A stretch of 64,000 nucleotides of DNA, from assembly GCA_039934635.1 (NCBI GenBank), contig JBDTLT010000002.1:50591-114590 (forward strand), in the 5' to 3' direction. Below are positions 42,463 to 50,893 of the stretch, in pieces. Within the stretch, counting starts at the first letter, position 1; each line of letters begins with the position of its first letter. The DNA is from DATLFA01 sp039934635 (GTDB lineage Bacteria; Actinomycetota; Acidimicrobiia; Acidimicrobiales; WLNW01). The notes under the pieces were generated by a model. That model saw only the letters and a list, made by a program, of their open reading frames with translations, was not told the origin of the DNA and made no database searches. A program made the translations under genes and the position numbers.

Positions 42463-45366
42463 TCAGGTGCCGTGTGCTTCCAGTACGCGGGCGATCGCAT
42501 CGAGTGCGTATGCGGCGGCTTCGTCTTTTCTGAGGGCGGCGCCCTGCACGCGGAATTCGTTGAGCCGTCCCGCGCCGAGTTGGGCCTCGATAGCTGCTAT
42601 CGAGCGTTGACGCAGCTTGACATGTACCTGCATCCTGCGAGCGATATTGGGGTAGAGCGCGTCGACTTGTCCGTGCAGCATGGCGGCGGCGCTGGGCGCT
42701 TCGTCGGCGAGCACCGTAGCGATCGCCTCGAGGCAGACGCTGAGTCGGATGATGGACGTGAATCCGCGCTCGAGAGCAACGGCCGACAGTCTGAGGACTT
42801 GGTCGCGTTCACCGAGTCTGGCCAGTGTCACGAGGTTCAAGTTGGTTGCTTGCTCGTCGATCGCGATGGAACCGAGTTTCTCGGTTAGTTCCAGGCTCTC
42901 GGCCACCAACTCGCGGCAGCTTTGTGAGTCGGCGTCGGTGAGAACGTACGCCAGCCCGGCGAGCGCGCTGCTCATCAAACCGGGGTTGCCCGTGCGGCGG
43001 GCGATCGCGATTGCTTCTCGCGCGTCGTTGGTCGCGGTGGCGAGGTCGCCGCTGCCCATTCGGAACGCGGCAAGGATGTTGAGCGCGCGTACGAGATGAT
43101 ACGGGCTACTGAAGCGGCGGAAAGTTCTCGCAGCTCGCGCTTGCTGCTCGACCGCACGGCCAAAGTCGCCGGTCGCGATGGCAACCTGGGCGCGCACGGC
43201 CGCCGCCCAGGCCTCGACCTCGCTCGTGGGCTCGTGTGCCTGCCGGAGCGCTTGTTCACAGAGATGTTCGGCCCGGTTGAACAGGCCATGGACGCAAGCT
43301 GCCAAGGCGCACGCCATCACCGCAAACGAGTAGCGCGGGATATCGCCGATGCTGGGAATCTCGAGCACCGCTTCGGCGTCGCCCAGCAAAGTCGACGGGA
43401 ATGTGCCGCGCTCTGTTTCCGCCGCGGCCCACAGGAAGCGTTCGGCGAGGACTGCGCGATCGTGCGAGATCGCCCATGCCATTGCGGTCCTGAGGTTCTC
43501 GATCTCGGGTTCGACCTGCCCGAGCCAGTACAGCTGGTCCGGGCCCCGTAAACCGGTCGAAGCGCTCTCCGCGACTTCGACATAAAAGCCGGCGTGGCGG
43601 TCACGCAATTCGGCTTGCTCCGCGGTCTCCAGCTTCTCCTCGGCGTACTGGCGGATCGTTTCCAATAGTCGGTAACGACGTTCCCCCGAGGGCCCGTCGT
43701 CAACAATCACCAGCGAACGGGCGACCAGCGCGGAGAGAAGGTCGAGCACCTCGACCTCGTCGATCCTGCTGTCGGAGCAGACTCCTTCGACTGCCTCGAG
43801 AATGCACCCGCCCACGAAGACCGAGAGTCGGGCCAGCAGCAGTTGCTGATCGAGGGCAAGCAGGTCATACGACCAGTCGATCGCGGCGCGTAGAGTCGCG
43901 TGACGTTCGATCGCGCCCCGCTCGCCCCCCGCGAGCACCCGAAACCGTTGATCGAGACGCTGCGCGAGCTGCTTCGGGCTCAACACCGGGACACGAGCCG
44001 CCGCCAACTCCAACGCCAATGGGATCCCATCCAAACGCGTGACGATTTCGGCGATCGCTCCCGCGTTCGCGTCGGTCACCGCGAAGTCCGACTTCACCGC
44101 CACCGCACGGTCCACGAACAGCCGCGCCGCGTCGCTGAGCAGCACCGCGTCGCGATCACTCGAAGATGGCAGAGCAAGCGACCCCACGGCCACGATGCGT
44201 TCACCCGCGATACCCAACCCTTCTCGGCTCGTTGCCAGCACCACCAGCCTCGGGCACGAACCCTCCAAGGCGCGGACCAAGTCCACAACCGGACCCAGGA
44301 GATGCTCACAGTTGTCGAGCACCACCAACAGTTCCTTCGGGCGCAAGAATCCAGCCAATGTCTCGATGAGGTCCGCTTCCGGATGTCGCGTCACGCCGAA
44401 CACTGCCGCGATAGCGTCGACGACGACCTTCGGGTCGCGGACGGTGGCCAGCTGCACCAACCACGCACCGCCGTCGAAGCGCGACAACACCTCCGCCGCC
44501 GCCGCAATCGCCAGGCGCGTCTTGCCGACGCCACCGACTCCGGTCAACGTCACGATCCGCGCGTCGCGCAACAACGTCGCAAGATCGGCGACCTCGCGAG
44601 CACGGCCCACAAACGAGCTGTGTTGCACCGGAAGGTTGCCCGAACGCGAGTCTCGGCTACTCGGTGACATGTGCGCGTCTTGCGCGAGCACCGCCCGCTG
44701 TAGCTCCGCCAACGACGGTGATGGCTCCAGACCCGTCTCTTGCACCAAGAACCCGCGAAACCTGTCGAACGCCCGCAGCGCCTCGGCGGCGCGGCCCTGC
44801 CGGGCCAGCGCCTGCATCAACAAGCCGTGTGCACGCTCACGAAACGGCTCCGACTCACACAACGCCTCTGCTGCCGCAACCGCCGCATCGACACGAGCGG
44901 ATCCCAAGAGCGCCTCGACCTGGAGCTCACGCGCCGTCGCGTGCAACTCCTCCAACCGCACCACCGTCGGCCGTGCCCACTCGTCGTCCGCGAACTCAGC
45001 GAACGGCCGGCCGCGCCACAAAGCGATTGCCTCTTCCGGTGATTGCTCTCGCAACAAGCGCTCGAACTCGTGGGCATCGACCCACGCTGCGTCGAGCAAG
45101 TACCCGGGTGGCCTGGTGACGATGACGTCAGGGCCCAACAGGGCTCGCAGCCGCGAGACATAGGTCTGCAAACTTGCCCCTGCGGACGGCGGCGGAGCTC
45201 CCGACCAGACGATGTCAGCGAGTCGATCCGCGGAGACAACCGCGCCCGAATGGACCAGCAGCGCAGAAAGCAAACGACGCTGATTCAGCGAACCGACAGC
45301 AACTGTCGCGCCGTCGCGCTGTACATCCAGCGCGCCCAAGACACCGAATCTGACGACAGGGGGCAC
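42463..45366 (-). CDS. SARP/AfsR-type regulator with NB-ARC ATPase domain
   Basis: 967-aa transcriptional activator. Residues 1-95 are an OmpR-like winged helix (FGVLGALDVQRDG.. LNQRRLLSALLVHSGAVVS..LADIVW), 96-240 the BTAD helical domain, and 250-550 an NB-ARC/AP-ATPase with Walker A GVGGVGKT (276-283), ELLVVLDNCEHL and IPLALELAAARV. The rest is TPR-like helices. Such proteins switch on secondary metabolism or other clusters in actinobacteria after ligand or phosphorylation input. GTG 45366 is chosen for a TAGCCT box seven bases upstream; the frame is open to 45489 without a credible start. Targets may include the flanking minus-strand genes. Confidence 0.9.
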   Translation of the reverse strand: MPPVVRFGVLGALDVQRDGATVAVGSLNQRRLLSALLVHSGAVVSADRLADIVWSGAPPPSAGASLQTYVSRLRALLGPDVIVTRPPGYLLDAAWVDAHEFERLLREQSPEEAIALWRGRPFAEFADDEWARPTVVRLEELHATARELQVEALLGSARVDAAVAAAEALCESEPFRERAHGLLMQALARQGRAAEALRAFDRFRGFLVQETGLEPSPSLAELQRAVLAQDAHMSPSSRDSRSGNLPVQHSSFVGRAREVADLATLLRDARIVTLTGVGGVGKTRLAIAAAAEVLSRFDGGAWLVQLATVRDPKVVVDAIAAVFGVTRHPEADLIETLAGFLRPKELLVVLDNCEHLLGPVVDLVRALEGSCPRLVVLATSREGLGIAGERIVAVGSLALPSSSDRDAVLLSDAARLFVDRAVAVKSDFAVTDANAGAIAEIVTRLDGIPLALELAAARVPVLSPKQLAQRLDQRFRVLAGGERGAIERHATLRAAIDWSYDLLALDQQLLLARLSVFVGGCILEAVEGVCSDSRIDEVEVLDLLSALVARSLVIVDDGPSGERRYRLLETIRQYAEEKLETAEQAELRDRHAGFYVEVAESASTGLRGPDQLYWLGQVEPEIENLRTAMAWAISHDRAVLAERFLWAAAETERGTFPSTLLGDAEAVLEIPSIGDIPRYSFAVMACALAACVHGLFNRAEHLCEQALRQAHEPTSEVEAWAAAVRAQVAIATGDFGRAVEQQARAARTFRRFSSPYHLVRALNILAAFRMGSGDLATATNDAREAIAIARRTGNPGLMSSALAGLAYVLTDADSQSCRELVAESLELTEKLGSIAIDEQATNLNLVTLARLGERDQVLRLSAVALERGFTSIIRLSVCLEAIATVLADEAPSAAAMLHGQVDALYPNIARRMQVHVKLRQRSIAAIEAQLGAGRLNEFRVQGAALRKDEAAAYALDAIARVLEAHGT

Positions 45367-45373
45367 ACGCCCG

Positions 45374-45379
45374 AGGCTA
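45374..45379 (-). promoter_or_regulatory. Candidate -10 box (TAGCCT) for the SARP regulator
   Basis: TAGCCT on the minus strand, seven bases before GTG 45366. It decides the start codon of the regulator and suggests a leaderless message. Confidence 0.5.
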
Positions 45380-45448
45380 CGCCCGAGCCTTCGCCGTGGT
45401 TGACCGTCCGCGGCGCCGCTGGCGACGATGGAGGCCGCGCTCAACTCG

Positions 45449-45787
45449 TTAATGTTGCACCGTGAAGGTGCACGCCCAGGCGAGCCCACCGCTGCAGACG
45501 TCGGCCGTAGTCACGACGGTCGGGAGTTGGGCGTAGGTGCACGCCCACGCGAGCCCACCGCTGCAGACGTCGGCGGCTGGCACTGCAGACGGGCTGGCGA
45601 CCGCGACCTCGAGACGCGCGATGTTCGGAGTCTGGACCGCGACCGTCGAGGGGTCGCCGACGATTCGGTTGACGGCGAACCCGCTCGACACGATCAGCGC
45701 TCCGGCAGCGAGCGCAGCAATCACCGTGCGTCGGATTCGGCGGGGGGACGAGCCGGGAAATTGGGTTGTTGCGGTCGTGGTCATCAT
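45449..45787 (-). CDS. Small secreted or membrane protein with duplicated CX7C motif
   Basis: Not a family I recognise. 112 aa: basic N-terminus, one hydrophobic helix at about 21-39 (signal peptide or anchor), a neutral linker, then two copies of ADVCSGGLAWACT starting at residues 72 and 95. The cysteines at 75/83 and 98/106 form two CX7C pairs, and the protein ends seven residues after the second. AGGAGG lies two bases before the first ATG and five before the second, so ATG 45784 may be used. Upstream of the SARP regulator on the same strand. Possibilities are a secreted peptide, a disulfide-bonded surface protein or a modified-peptide precursor; no modification enzymes are adjacent. Confidence 0.65.
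   Translation of the reverse strand: MMTTTATTQFPGSSPRRIRRTVIAALAAGALIVSSGFAVNRIVGDPSTVAVQTPNIARLEVAVASPSAVPAADVCSGGLAWACTYAQLPTVVTTADVCSGGLAWACTFTVQH
45466..45574 (-). repeat. 40-bp in-frame direct repeat
   Basis: Copies at 45466-45505 and 45535-45574 differ by one base. The 69-bp offset (23 codons) keeps frame and encodes the duplicated cysteine motif of the small protein. Near identity at DNA level indicates a recent duplication. Confidence 0.9.
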
Positions 45788-45920
45788 GGCCTCCTGGGTC
45801 GCGGCCGGACGGTCACCCCGCAGGGCGGCCGGCGTGCTTGGAGGCACGAGTATCCGAAAGCGCGCCAGCAGCCCCCTTGCGCGTCGCTAGCACCCGCTCG
45901 CATCGGCCTCGCACAACCGG

Positions 45921-46010
45921 CGCGCGCAAAGGGCCGCCCGGGCCCGGCTTCTCGCGCAAAGGGCCGCTCGGGCCCGGCTTCTCGCTCAAAGGGCCGCTCG
46001 GGCCCGCCTT
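45921..46010 (-). terminator. Three tandem 30-bp units, each a terminator-like hairpin
   Basis: Units at 45921-45950, 45951-45980 and 45981-46010 are nearly identical. On the minus strand each contains GGGCC, five bases, GGCCC, then TTT, a compact hairpin with a short U-tail. They start seven bases after the cupin stop and so look like a triplicated terminator. Confidence 0.65.
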
Positions 46011-46016
46011 CTCGAG

Positions 46017-46367
46017 TTACGCCCGGCCGTAGTCGTCGGAGCGGCGTTCGATGTCGTCCTCGCCGAAGTACGACCCGTGTTGCACCTCGACGAAGACCAA
46101 ATCGGTTTCACCGCGGTTCTCGATGCGGTGCCACGCCATGGTCGGGATGTCGATGTACTCGCCCCGCGCCACGGTGTGCTCGGTGTCGTCGATGGTCACG
46201 GTGGCGGTGCCGGCGACGATGAACCAGTGCTCGGCCCTTCGCTGGTGTCGCTGATAGCTCAACCGGTGGCCGGGGTTGACGGTGAGCGACTTCACCTTGT
46301 GCGTCATTGCGTCGTCGAGGACGGTGAAAGAACCCCACGGGCGGGCTTCGAAGCTCGGACCAGTCAT
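46017..46367 (-). CDS. Cupin, mannose-6-phosphate isomerase type II-like
   Basis: 116-aa single-domain cupin. RPWGSFTVLDD, VNPGHRLSYQRHQRRAEHWFIVAGTATVTIDD and IPTMAWHRIEN match the C-terminal isomerase domain of GDP-mannose pyrophosphorylase/phosphomannose isomerase type II, with metal ligands in Q.H...EHW. As a stand-alone protein it may be a sugar-phosphate isomerase or an unrelated cupin. ATG 46367 fits the family; the open frame to 46454 runs into the divergent promoter region. Followed by the triple hairpin repeat. Confidence 0.85.
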   Translation of the reverse strand: MTGPSFEARPWGSFTVLDDAMTHKVKSLTVNPGHRLSYQRHQRRAEHWFIVAGTATVTIDDTEHTVARGEYIDIPTMAWHRIENRGETDLVFVEVQHGSYFGEDDIERRSDDYGRA

Positions 46368-46471
46368 GGGGTCAAGGATGGAGTGTCGCCACGGACTTCG
46401 CAACGATTTCTGTTCGGTTGGGTATTTAGGGTCGTATAGGGCCGTCGTGACCAACCGAACCGGGGGAGCGC

Positions 46472-47680
46472 ATGGCCAGCGGGTTGCTTTCGGGAGTGCG
46501 AGTGGTCGAGGGCTCGGCGTTCGTTGCCGCGCCGTCGGGTGGGATGACGCTGGCGCAGCTCGGCGCGGACGTGATCCGTTTCGATCAGATCGGTGGTGGC
46601 CTCGACTACCAGCGGTGGCCGCTGACGGCCGCGGGCGCCAGCCTTTATTGGGCCGGACTGAACAAGGGCAAGCGTTCGATCGCGGTCGACCTGCGGTCGC
46701 CGCGGGGGCGCGAGTTGCTGGCCGAGTTGATCGGCGCGCCCGGCCCCGACAACGGCGTGTTCCTCACGAACTTCCCCGCGGCGGGCTGGATGGCCTACGA
46801 CCGGCTCCGTGAACGGCGGGCCGACCTGATCATGCTGAACGTGTTGGGCAATCACGACGGCTCGACCGCGCTCGACTACACGGTGAACTGTGCCGTGGGC
46901 TATCCGGCGGTCACCGGCCCCGTCGATTCCCCCGACCCGGTAAACCACGTATTCCCCGCATGGGACTTCCTTTGTGGCCAACAAGCGGCGCTCGGCGTTG
47001 TCGCTGCGTTGCGTCATCGCGATCGCACCGGCGACGGCCAATTCATGACACTCGCGCTCTCGGACGTGGCGCTGTGGGCCGTGTCCGCCCTCGGGCACAT
47101 CGCCGAAGCCCAGATCAACGGCAGCGAGCGCCCGCGCATCGGCAATGACCTCTACGGCGCGTTCGGCCGTGACTTCGCCACTCGCGACGGCCGTCGCGTG
47201 ATCGTCGTCGCCGTGACAATGAGCCAGTGGAAGAGCTTGCTCGAGGCCACCGGTCTCGGCGACGACGTGCGCGCCATTGCGACGCGCCGCGGCCTCGACT
47301 TCGCGGTCGAAGGCGATCGTTACCTCGCGCGCGACGAACTCGATCCGCTCTTCGCCGAGTGGTGCGCGGCGCGTTCGTTCGCCGAGATCCGCGCGGCCTT
47401 CGACGAGCGCGGCGTTTGTTGGGGGCCCTACCAGTCGTTCCTGCAACTGGTCAGCGACGACCCGCGCTGCTCGACGGCCAATCCACTGTTCTCGGCGATC
47501 GATCAGCCCGGTATCGGCAACATCCTCGCGGCCGGGCATCCGCTCGAACCCGCGATCGGACGCGTCGCGGCCACCCCCGCCCCTTTGCTTGGTCAGCACA
47601 CCGACGAGATCCTCGCGGACGTGCTGGGCCTCTCGATGACCGAGATCGCTCGGTTGCGCGACGATGCCGTCGTCGCCTAG
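46472..47680 (+). CDS. mct: 2-methylfumaryl-CoA isomerase-like family III CoA transferase
   Basis: 402-aa CaiB/BaiF-type protein. The N-terminus GVRVVEGSAFVAAPSGGMTLAQLGADVIRFDQIGGG, split here by reading as motif blocks GSAFVAAPSGGMTLAQ and IRFDQIGGGLDYQRWP, is what I recall for mesaconyl-CoA C1-C4 CoA transferase (2-methylfumaryl-CoA isomerase). Asp165 in FPAWDFLCG is the expected catalytic Asp. In the 3-hydroxypropionate bi-cycle this enzyme moves CoA within mesaconate. GGGGGAG precedes ATG. The Mch-like gene lies 1.3 kb downstream on the other strand. Confidence 0.82.
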   Translation: MASGLLSGVRVVEGSAFVAAPSGGMTLAQLGADVIRFDQIGGGLDYQRWPLTAAGASLYWAGLNKGKRSIAVDLRSPRGRELLAELIGAPGPDNGVFLTNFPAAGWMAYDRLRERRADLIMLNVLGNHDGSTALDYTVNCAVGYPAVTGPVDSPDPVNHVFPAWDFLCGQQAALGVVAALRHRDRTGDGQFMTLALSDVALWAVSALGHIAEAQINGSERPRIGNDLYGAFGRDFATRDGRRVIVVAVTMSQWKSLLEATGLGDDVRAIATRRGLDFAVEGDRYLARDELDPLFAEWCAARSFAEIRAAFDERGVCWGPYQSFLQLVSDDPRCSTANPLFSAIDQPGIGNILAAGHPLEPAIGRVAATPAPLLGQHTDEILADVLGLSMTEIARLRDDAVVA

Positions 47681-47689
47681 GCCGCAGAC

Positions 47690-48958
47690 TCAACTCGCGG
47701 GACGGATGCGGTAGCGCACGGGCAGCGACTTCAACCCGACGACGAAGCTCGATTCGGTTTGGGTGACGGGGCCCGCGAATTCGAGTGACTCGACGCGACT
47801 GGCCAACTCGTGCACCAGCGCGTGGGTGCTCGCGCGGGCGAGGTGTGCGCCGAGGCAGAAGTGCTCGGCCCAGCCGAAACCGAGGTGCTTGTTGGGGTGG
47901 CGGGTCACGTCGAAGGTGGACGGCCGTTCGAAGATCTCCTCGTCACGATTGGCCGACGCATAGAAGAGCACCAGTCGTTCGCCTTCGCGGATCGTGCGGC
48001 CCCGCACCTCGGCATCGCGGAGCGCGGTGCGCTTCATGTAGTTGACGGGCGTCGTCCATCGGATGATCTCTTCGACCGCGGGCTTCGTGAGTGCGGCGTC
48101 GGCCGCGACCTTGCGGAGTTCGGCGGGATGCTCGACGAACGCCGCGAGCGCACCCGCAAGTGCGTTGCGGGTGGTGTCGTGACCGGCGGTGAACACGATG
48201 AGGTAGTAGCCGAACGTCTCGAGCGCGCCCATTGGTTCGCCGCCCGGCAGCGTGGTGCTGGCGAGCAGCGTGGCGAGGTCGTCGCGCGGGTGCGCCCGGC
48301 GGTCGGTGATGATGCGATCGAACATCGCGTAGAACTCGAGGCCGACCTGTTTGCTCGCTTCGGTGCGGTCGTCGCCGGCGCGCTGGTAGTCGGGGTCGTC
48401 GCTGGCGAACAACTGTTGCGTCAACTCCAGCAGCCGTTCTTCGTCATCACGATCGATGCCCAAGATCGTGGCCAGCACCCGCAGCGGATGCCGTTGCGCG
48501 ATGCGATCGATGAGGTCGCATTCGCCTTCGCTCCCCAGCGAGTCGACCAACGTCCGCGCGCTCGATGTGACGATCTGGTCGAGTTCGCCGATGCCGCGCG
48601 GGGTGAAGAATCCGCTGGCGATCTTGCGGTAGATGCGATGGTCGGGCGGGTCCATCTCGATGATGGTGCGCATCGTGCGCAACGGATTGTCACTGCGCGC
48701 CTGGGCCTCGATCTGTTGGTCGTTGAGCACGACGATGCCGTGCGCGTTGGAGAACACGTCGGGCTGACTCGAGATCTCGGTGATGTCGGAGTGCCGCGTG
48801 ATCGCCCAGAAACTCTCGAAGCCCTCGGGCTCGCACCAATGCACCGGATCGTGACGGCGCATCATTCCCCACAACGCGTGCGGCGGGCCTGAATGCCCGT
48901 AGCGCTTGGGTGACACGAGATCGAGCGGGTCGACCTCGGTCAGCGAATCGGTGCTCAT
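47690..48958 (-). CDS. Cytochrome P450
   Basis: 422-aa soluble P450. I-helix FTAGHDTTRNAL, K-helix EEIIR, haem loop FGWAEHFCLG with ligand Cys368; the second Gly of FGxGxH is replaced (FGWAEH), a tolerated variant. The C-terminus SSFVVGLKSLPVRY resembles the actinobacterial class with the other P450 here, but the two are clearly different proteins. ATG 48958 with GGGGGTGG upstream; open frame to 49096 unsupported. Immediately downstream of the Mch-like gene (31 bases), so likely in its operon. Substrate unknown. Confidence 0.9.
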   Translation of the reverse strand: MSTDSLTEVDPLDLVSPKRYGHSGPPHALWGMMRRHDPVHWCEPEGFESFWAITRHSDITEISSQPDVFSNAHGIVVLNDQQIEAQARSDNPLRTMRTIIEMDPPDHRIYRKIASGFFTPRGIGELDQIVTSSARTLVDSLGSEGECDLIDRIAQRHPLRVLATILGIDRDDEERLLELTQQLFASDDPDYQRAGDDRTEASKQVGLEFYAMFDRIITDRRAHPRDDLATLLASTTLPGGEPMGALETFGYYLIVFTAGHDTTRNALAGALAAFVEHPAELRKVAADAALTKPAVEEIIRWTTPVNYMKRTALRDAEVRGRTIREGERLVLFYASANRDEEIFERPSTFDVTRHPNKHLGFGWAEHFCLGAHLARASTHALVHELASRVESLEFAGPVTQTESSFVVGLKSLPVRYRIRPAS

Positions 48959-48989
48959 ATGCCACCCCCTGTGTGCGCCCAGGGTACAT

Positions 48990-49970
48990 CTACGCCGCAA
49001 ACACCACCGGCTGCCAGTCGAGCACCGGCGTCGGTGTTTCGAGACCTTCGCGTTCGGCGTGCACGAGCACACGGAACGCCAGCAATCGGCCGTCACCGAG
49101 TGGCTGCGTCGCCGTCAGTCGACTCGAGAACGACAACACGTCATCCTCGAACACGGGACCGACATGGTCGCAGCTGTGCCAGCCGATGACGTGGGCCAGC
49201 GAGGGCAGCAGTCGTGCGAGCGAAGCCTGCGCCAGGCCGATGGTGTGTCCGCCGTAGACCAGTCGTCGTCCTTGTTGGCCGAGGCGGGCATCACGGTGCA
49301 CTGCGGCCTGATTCTGTGTGAGGCGCACGAGGGCGGGCGCGTCGGTGACCGAGTCACGCATCGGGTCGTCGTGGACCTCGTCGAGTTGCCAGTCGGTCGG
49401 CGCGCCGAGTGGCCGCAGGTTCCATTCGATGGGAGCGAACGGCGCGTAGTCGGCGAGCTCGAGCGGGCGTTGCGCGGCACCGAGATCATCCGCGTGTCCG
49501 GTCGGTGCAGGGTCGCGAAGCGGCACGAGCGCGCACCGTTCGTAGTCGGCGATGACATCGCCCGTATCACTGATGGTGTGGATGCCGAGCAGCGCCATGC
49601 CGCGCGGCGGACGGTCGGGCTTGCGCGAGGTCTCCTTGAGTCCGCGGATTTGGACCGTTGTCGACAAGGTCTCGCCCACTCGCACCGGACGGCGCAGGAT
49701 CATGCCGCGGTAGAAGAGGTTGGCAACGACGCGTCGGGTGGCGACGGTGCTCTGGCCGATCGAGAAGTGCAGCGCCAGCGCGGGGTTGACGATCGGGCGC
49801 GGATCGCCCGTCACTGCGTGGACGAGCGGTCGCGAGAGCGCGAGCGCGTAGGGATCACCGACGATCGCCTGATAGAGCGCGGTCTCGCCGACGCCGATCG
49901 TGATCGGAGGCGCGGGCGGCAACGTCTCGCCGGAGCGGAAGTCGTCGAAGTACGGACCGTCGAGGAGCAT
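48990..49970 (-). CDS. mch: Mesaconyl-CoA hydratase-like double hot-dog protein
   Basis: 326-aa MaoC-like protein with two hot-dog halves. GPYFDDFRSGETL near the start, VRVGETLSTTVQIRGLKET in the first half, then LTQNQAAVHRDA and GRRLVYGGHTIGLAQASLA with the hydratase-2 Asp/His-like region, and HVGPVFEDDVL. This order resembles mesaconyl-C1-CoA hydratase (beta-methylmalyl-CoA dehydratase, Mch). The match is from memory, and other double-MaoC hydratases are possible. ATG 49970 is chosen; TTG 49988 is also in frame. Downstream of an SDR, upstream of the P450. Confidence 0.7.
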   Translation of the reverse strand: MLLDGPYFDDFRSGETLPPAPPITIGVGETALYQAIVGDPYALALSRPLVHAVTGDPRPIVNPALALHFSIGQSTVATRRVVANLFYRGMILRRPVRVGETLSTTVQIRGLKETSRKPDRPPRGMALLGIHTISDTGDVIADYERCALVPLRDPAPTGHADDLGAAQRPLELADYAPFAPIEWNLRPLGAPTDWQLDEVHDDPMRDSVTDAPALVRLTQNQAAVHRDARLGQQGRRLVYGGHTIGLAQASLARLLPSLAHVIGWHSCDHVGPVFEDDVLSFSSRLTATQPLGDGRLLAFRVLVHAEREGLETPTPVLDWQPVVFAA

Positions 49971-49998
49971 GCGCCGCCTGTCAGTCAACGACGCCGCA

Positions 49999-50847
49999 TC
50001 AATCGACGATGCCGTGGGCGGCTTTTTCGAGTTCGTCGCCGAGGCGCTTCACATGCAGTGGCGTGAGGTCGGGGAAGCGGCGCAGTGAACAGCCGCCGTC
50101 GACGGTGAGGCATTGGCCGGTGGTCCAGGTGGACTCGGGGCCGGCGAAGTAGCGGATGGCGCCGGCAATGTCTTCGGCCTCACCATCACGGTCGAGGGGT
50201 TGCTGCTCCATGTAGGCGGCGACGGTCGCGTCGTCGGCGAACATGCCGACGGTGGCGTCGGTGCGAGTCAGACCGGGGCGTACGGCATTGACGCGAATCT
50301 TGTGGCGACCGAGCTCTTCGGCCGCGCAGCGCACCAGCATCTCGAGCCCGGCTTTGGCGGCGCAGTATGCGGCGAACATCGGCGCCGGCTGAATGCCCTG
50401 CATCGACGACACACCGACGAACGAACCGCCGGTGCCCTGGCGCACCATCGTCGACCCCGAGTGCTTGAGCAACACGTACATCGAGGTGATGTTGCGCCGC
50501 ATGATCTCTTCGAGCATGTCGACGGACATGCGCAGCACCGGCTTCATCGCGCCACCGCCCGGTACCGCGACCGCCGCGTCGAGACGGCCCGTGGGCTCGA
50601 TCGTGAAATCGATGGCCCGCCGCACCTGGTCTTCGTCGAGGTTGTCGCAAACAAACTTGCGGATCGAGCCACCGGCCTCCGCGGCTTCGGCCGCATGGCG
50701 CGCGACCACTGCGTCGAGCTTTGACTCGGTGCGCCCGGATACGACTACGTGCGCGCCGTCGCGCACCAGCACTGCTGCCGTTGCGCGACCTATGCCACCA
50801 CCGCCGCCCGTGATCAGCGCCGTCATCCCGGTCATTGCTCTCGCCAT
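49999..50847 (-). CDS. SDR-family oxidoreductase
   Basis: 282-aa SDR. TGGGGGIGRA cofactor loop; VVVSGRTESKL with Arg after strand 2 suggests NADP(H). VPGGGAM replaces the NNAG motif. Active site GVSSMQG and YCAAK are intact. A 35-residue C-terminal tail follows the VDGG motif. First gene of a minus-strand operon with the Mch-like protein and P450, divergent from the acyl-CoA synthetase. Confidence 0.9.
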   Translation of the reverse strand: MARAMTGMTALITGGGGGIGRATAAVLVRDGAHVVVSGRTESKLDAVVARHAAEAAEAGGSIRKFVCDNLDEDQVRRAIDFTIEPTGRLDAAVAVPGGGAMKPVLRMSVDMLEEIMRRNITSMYVLLKHSGSTMVRQGTGGSFVGVSSMQGIQPAPMFAAYCAAKAGLEMLVRCAAEELGRHKIRVNAVRPGLTRTDATVGMFADDATVAAYMEQQPLDRDGEAEDIAGAIRYFAGPESTWTTGQCLTVDGGCSLRRFPDLTPLHVKRLGDELEKAAHGIVD

Positions 50848-50878
50848 GTCCTCGTCCCCTCTTTGGTGGCCGCCACCC

Positions 50879-50884
50879 TACGAT
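50879..50884 (+). promoter_or_regulatory. Candidate -10 box (TACGAT) for acyl-CoA synthetase
   Basis: TACGAT ends nine bases before ATG 50894. No Shine-Dalgarno. The open frame upstream of this ATG crosses the divergent SDR and is rejected on this basis. Confidence 0.5.
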
Positions 50885-50893
50885 GTCGCTGCC

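Noticed and set aside
45766..46032. Plus-strand frame with collagen-like KGPLGPGFS repeats
   Set aside because: It is the translation of the 30-bp tandem hairpin repeat; no ribosome site, unlike codon use, and the minus-strand terminator reading explains the sequence better.
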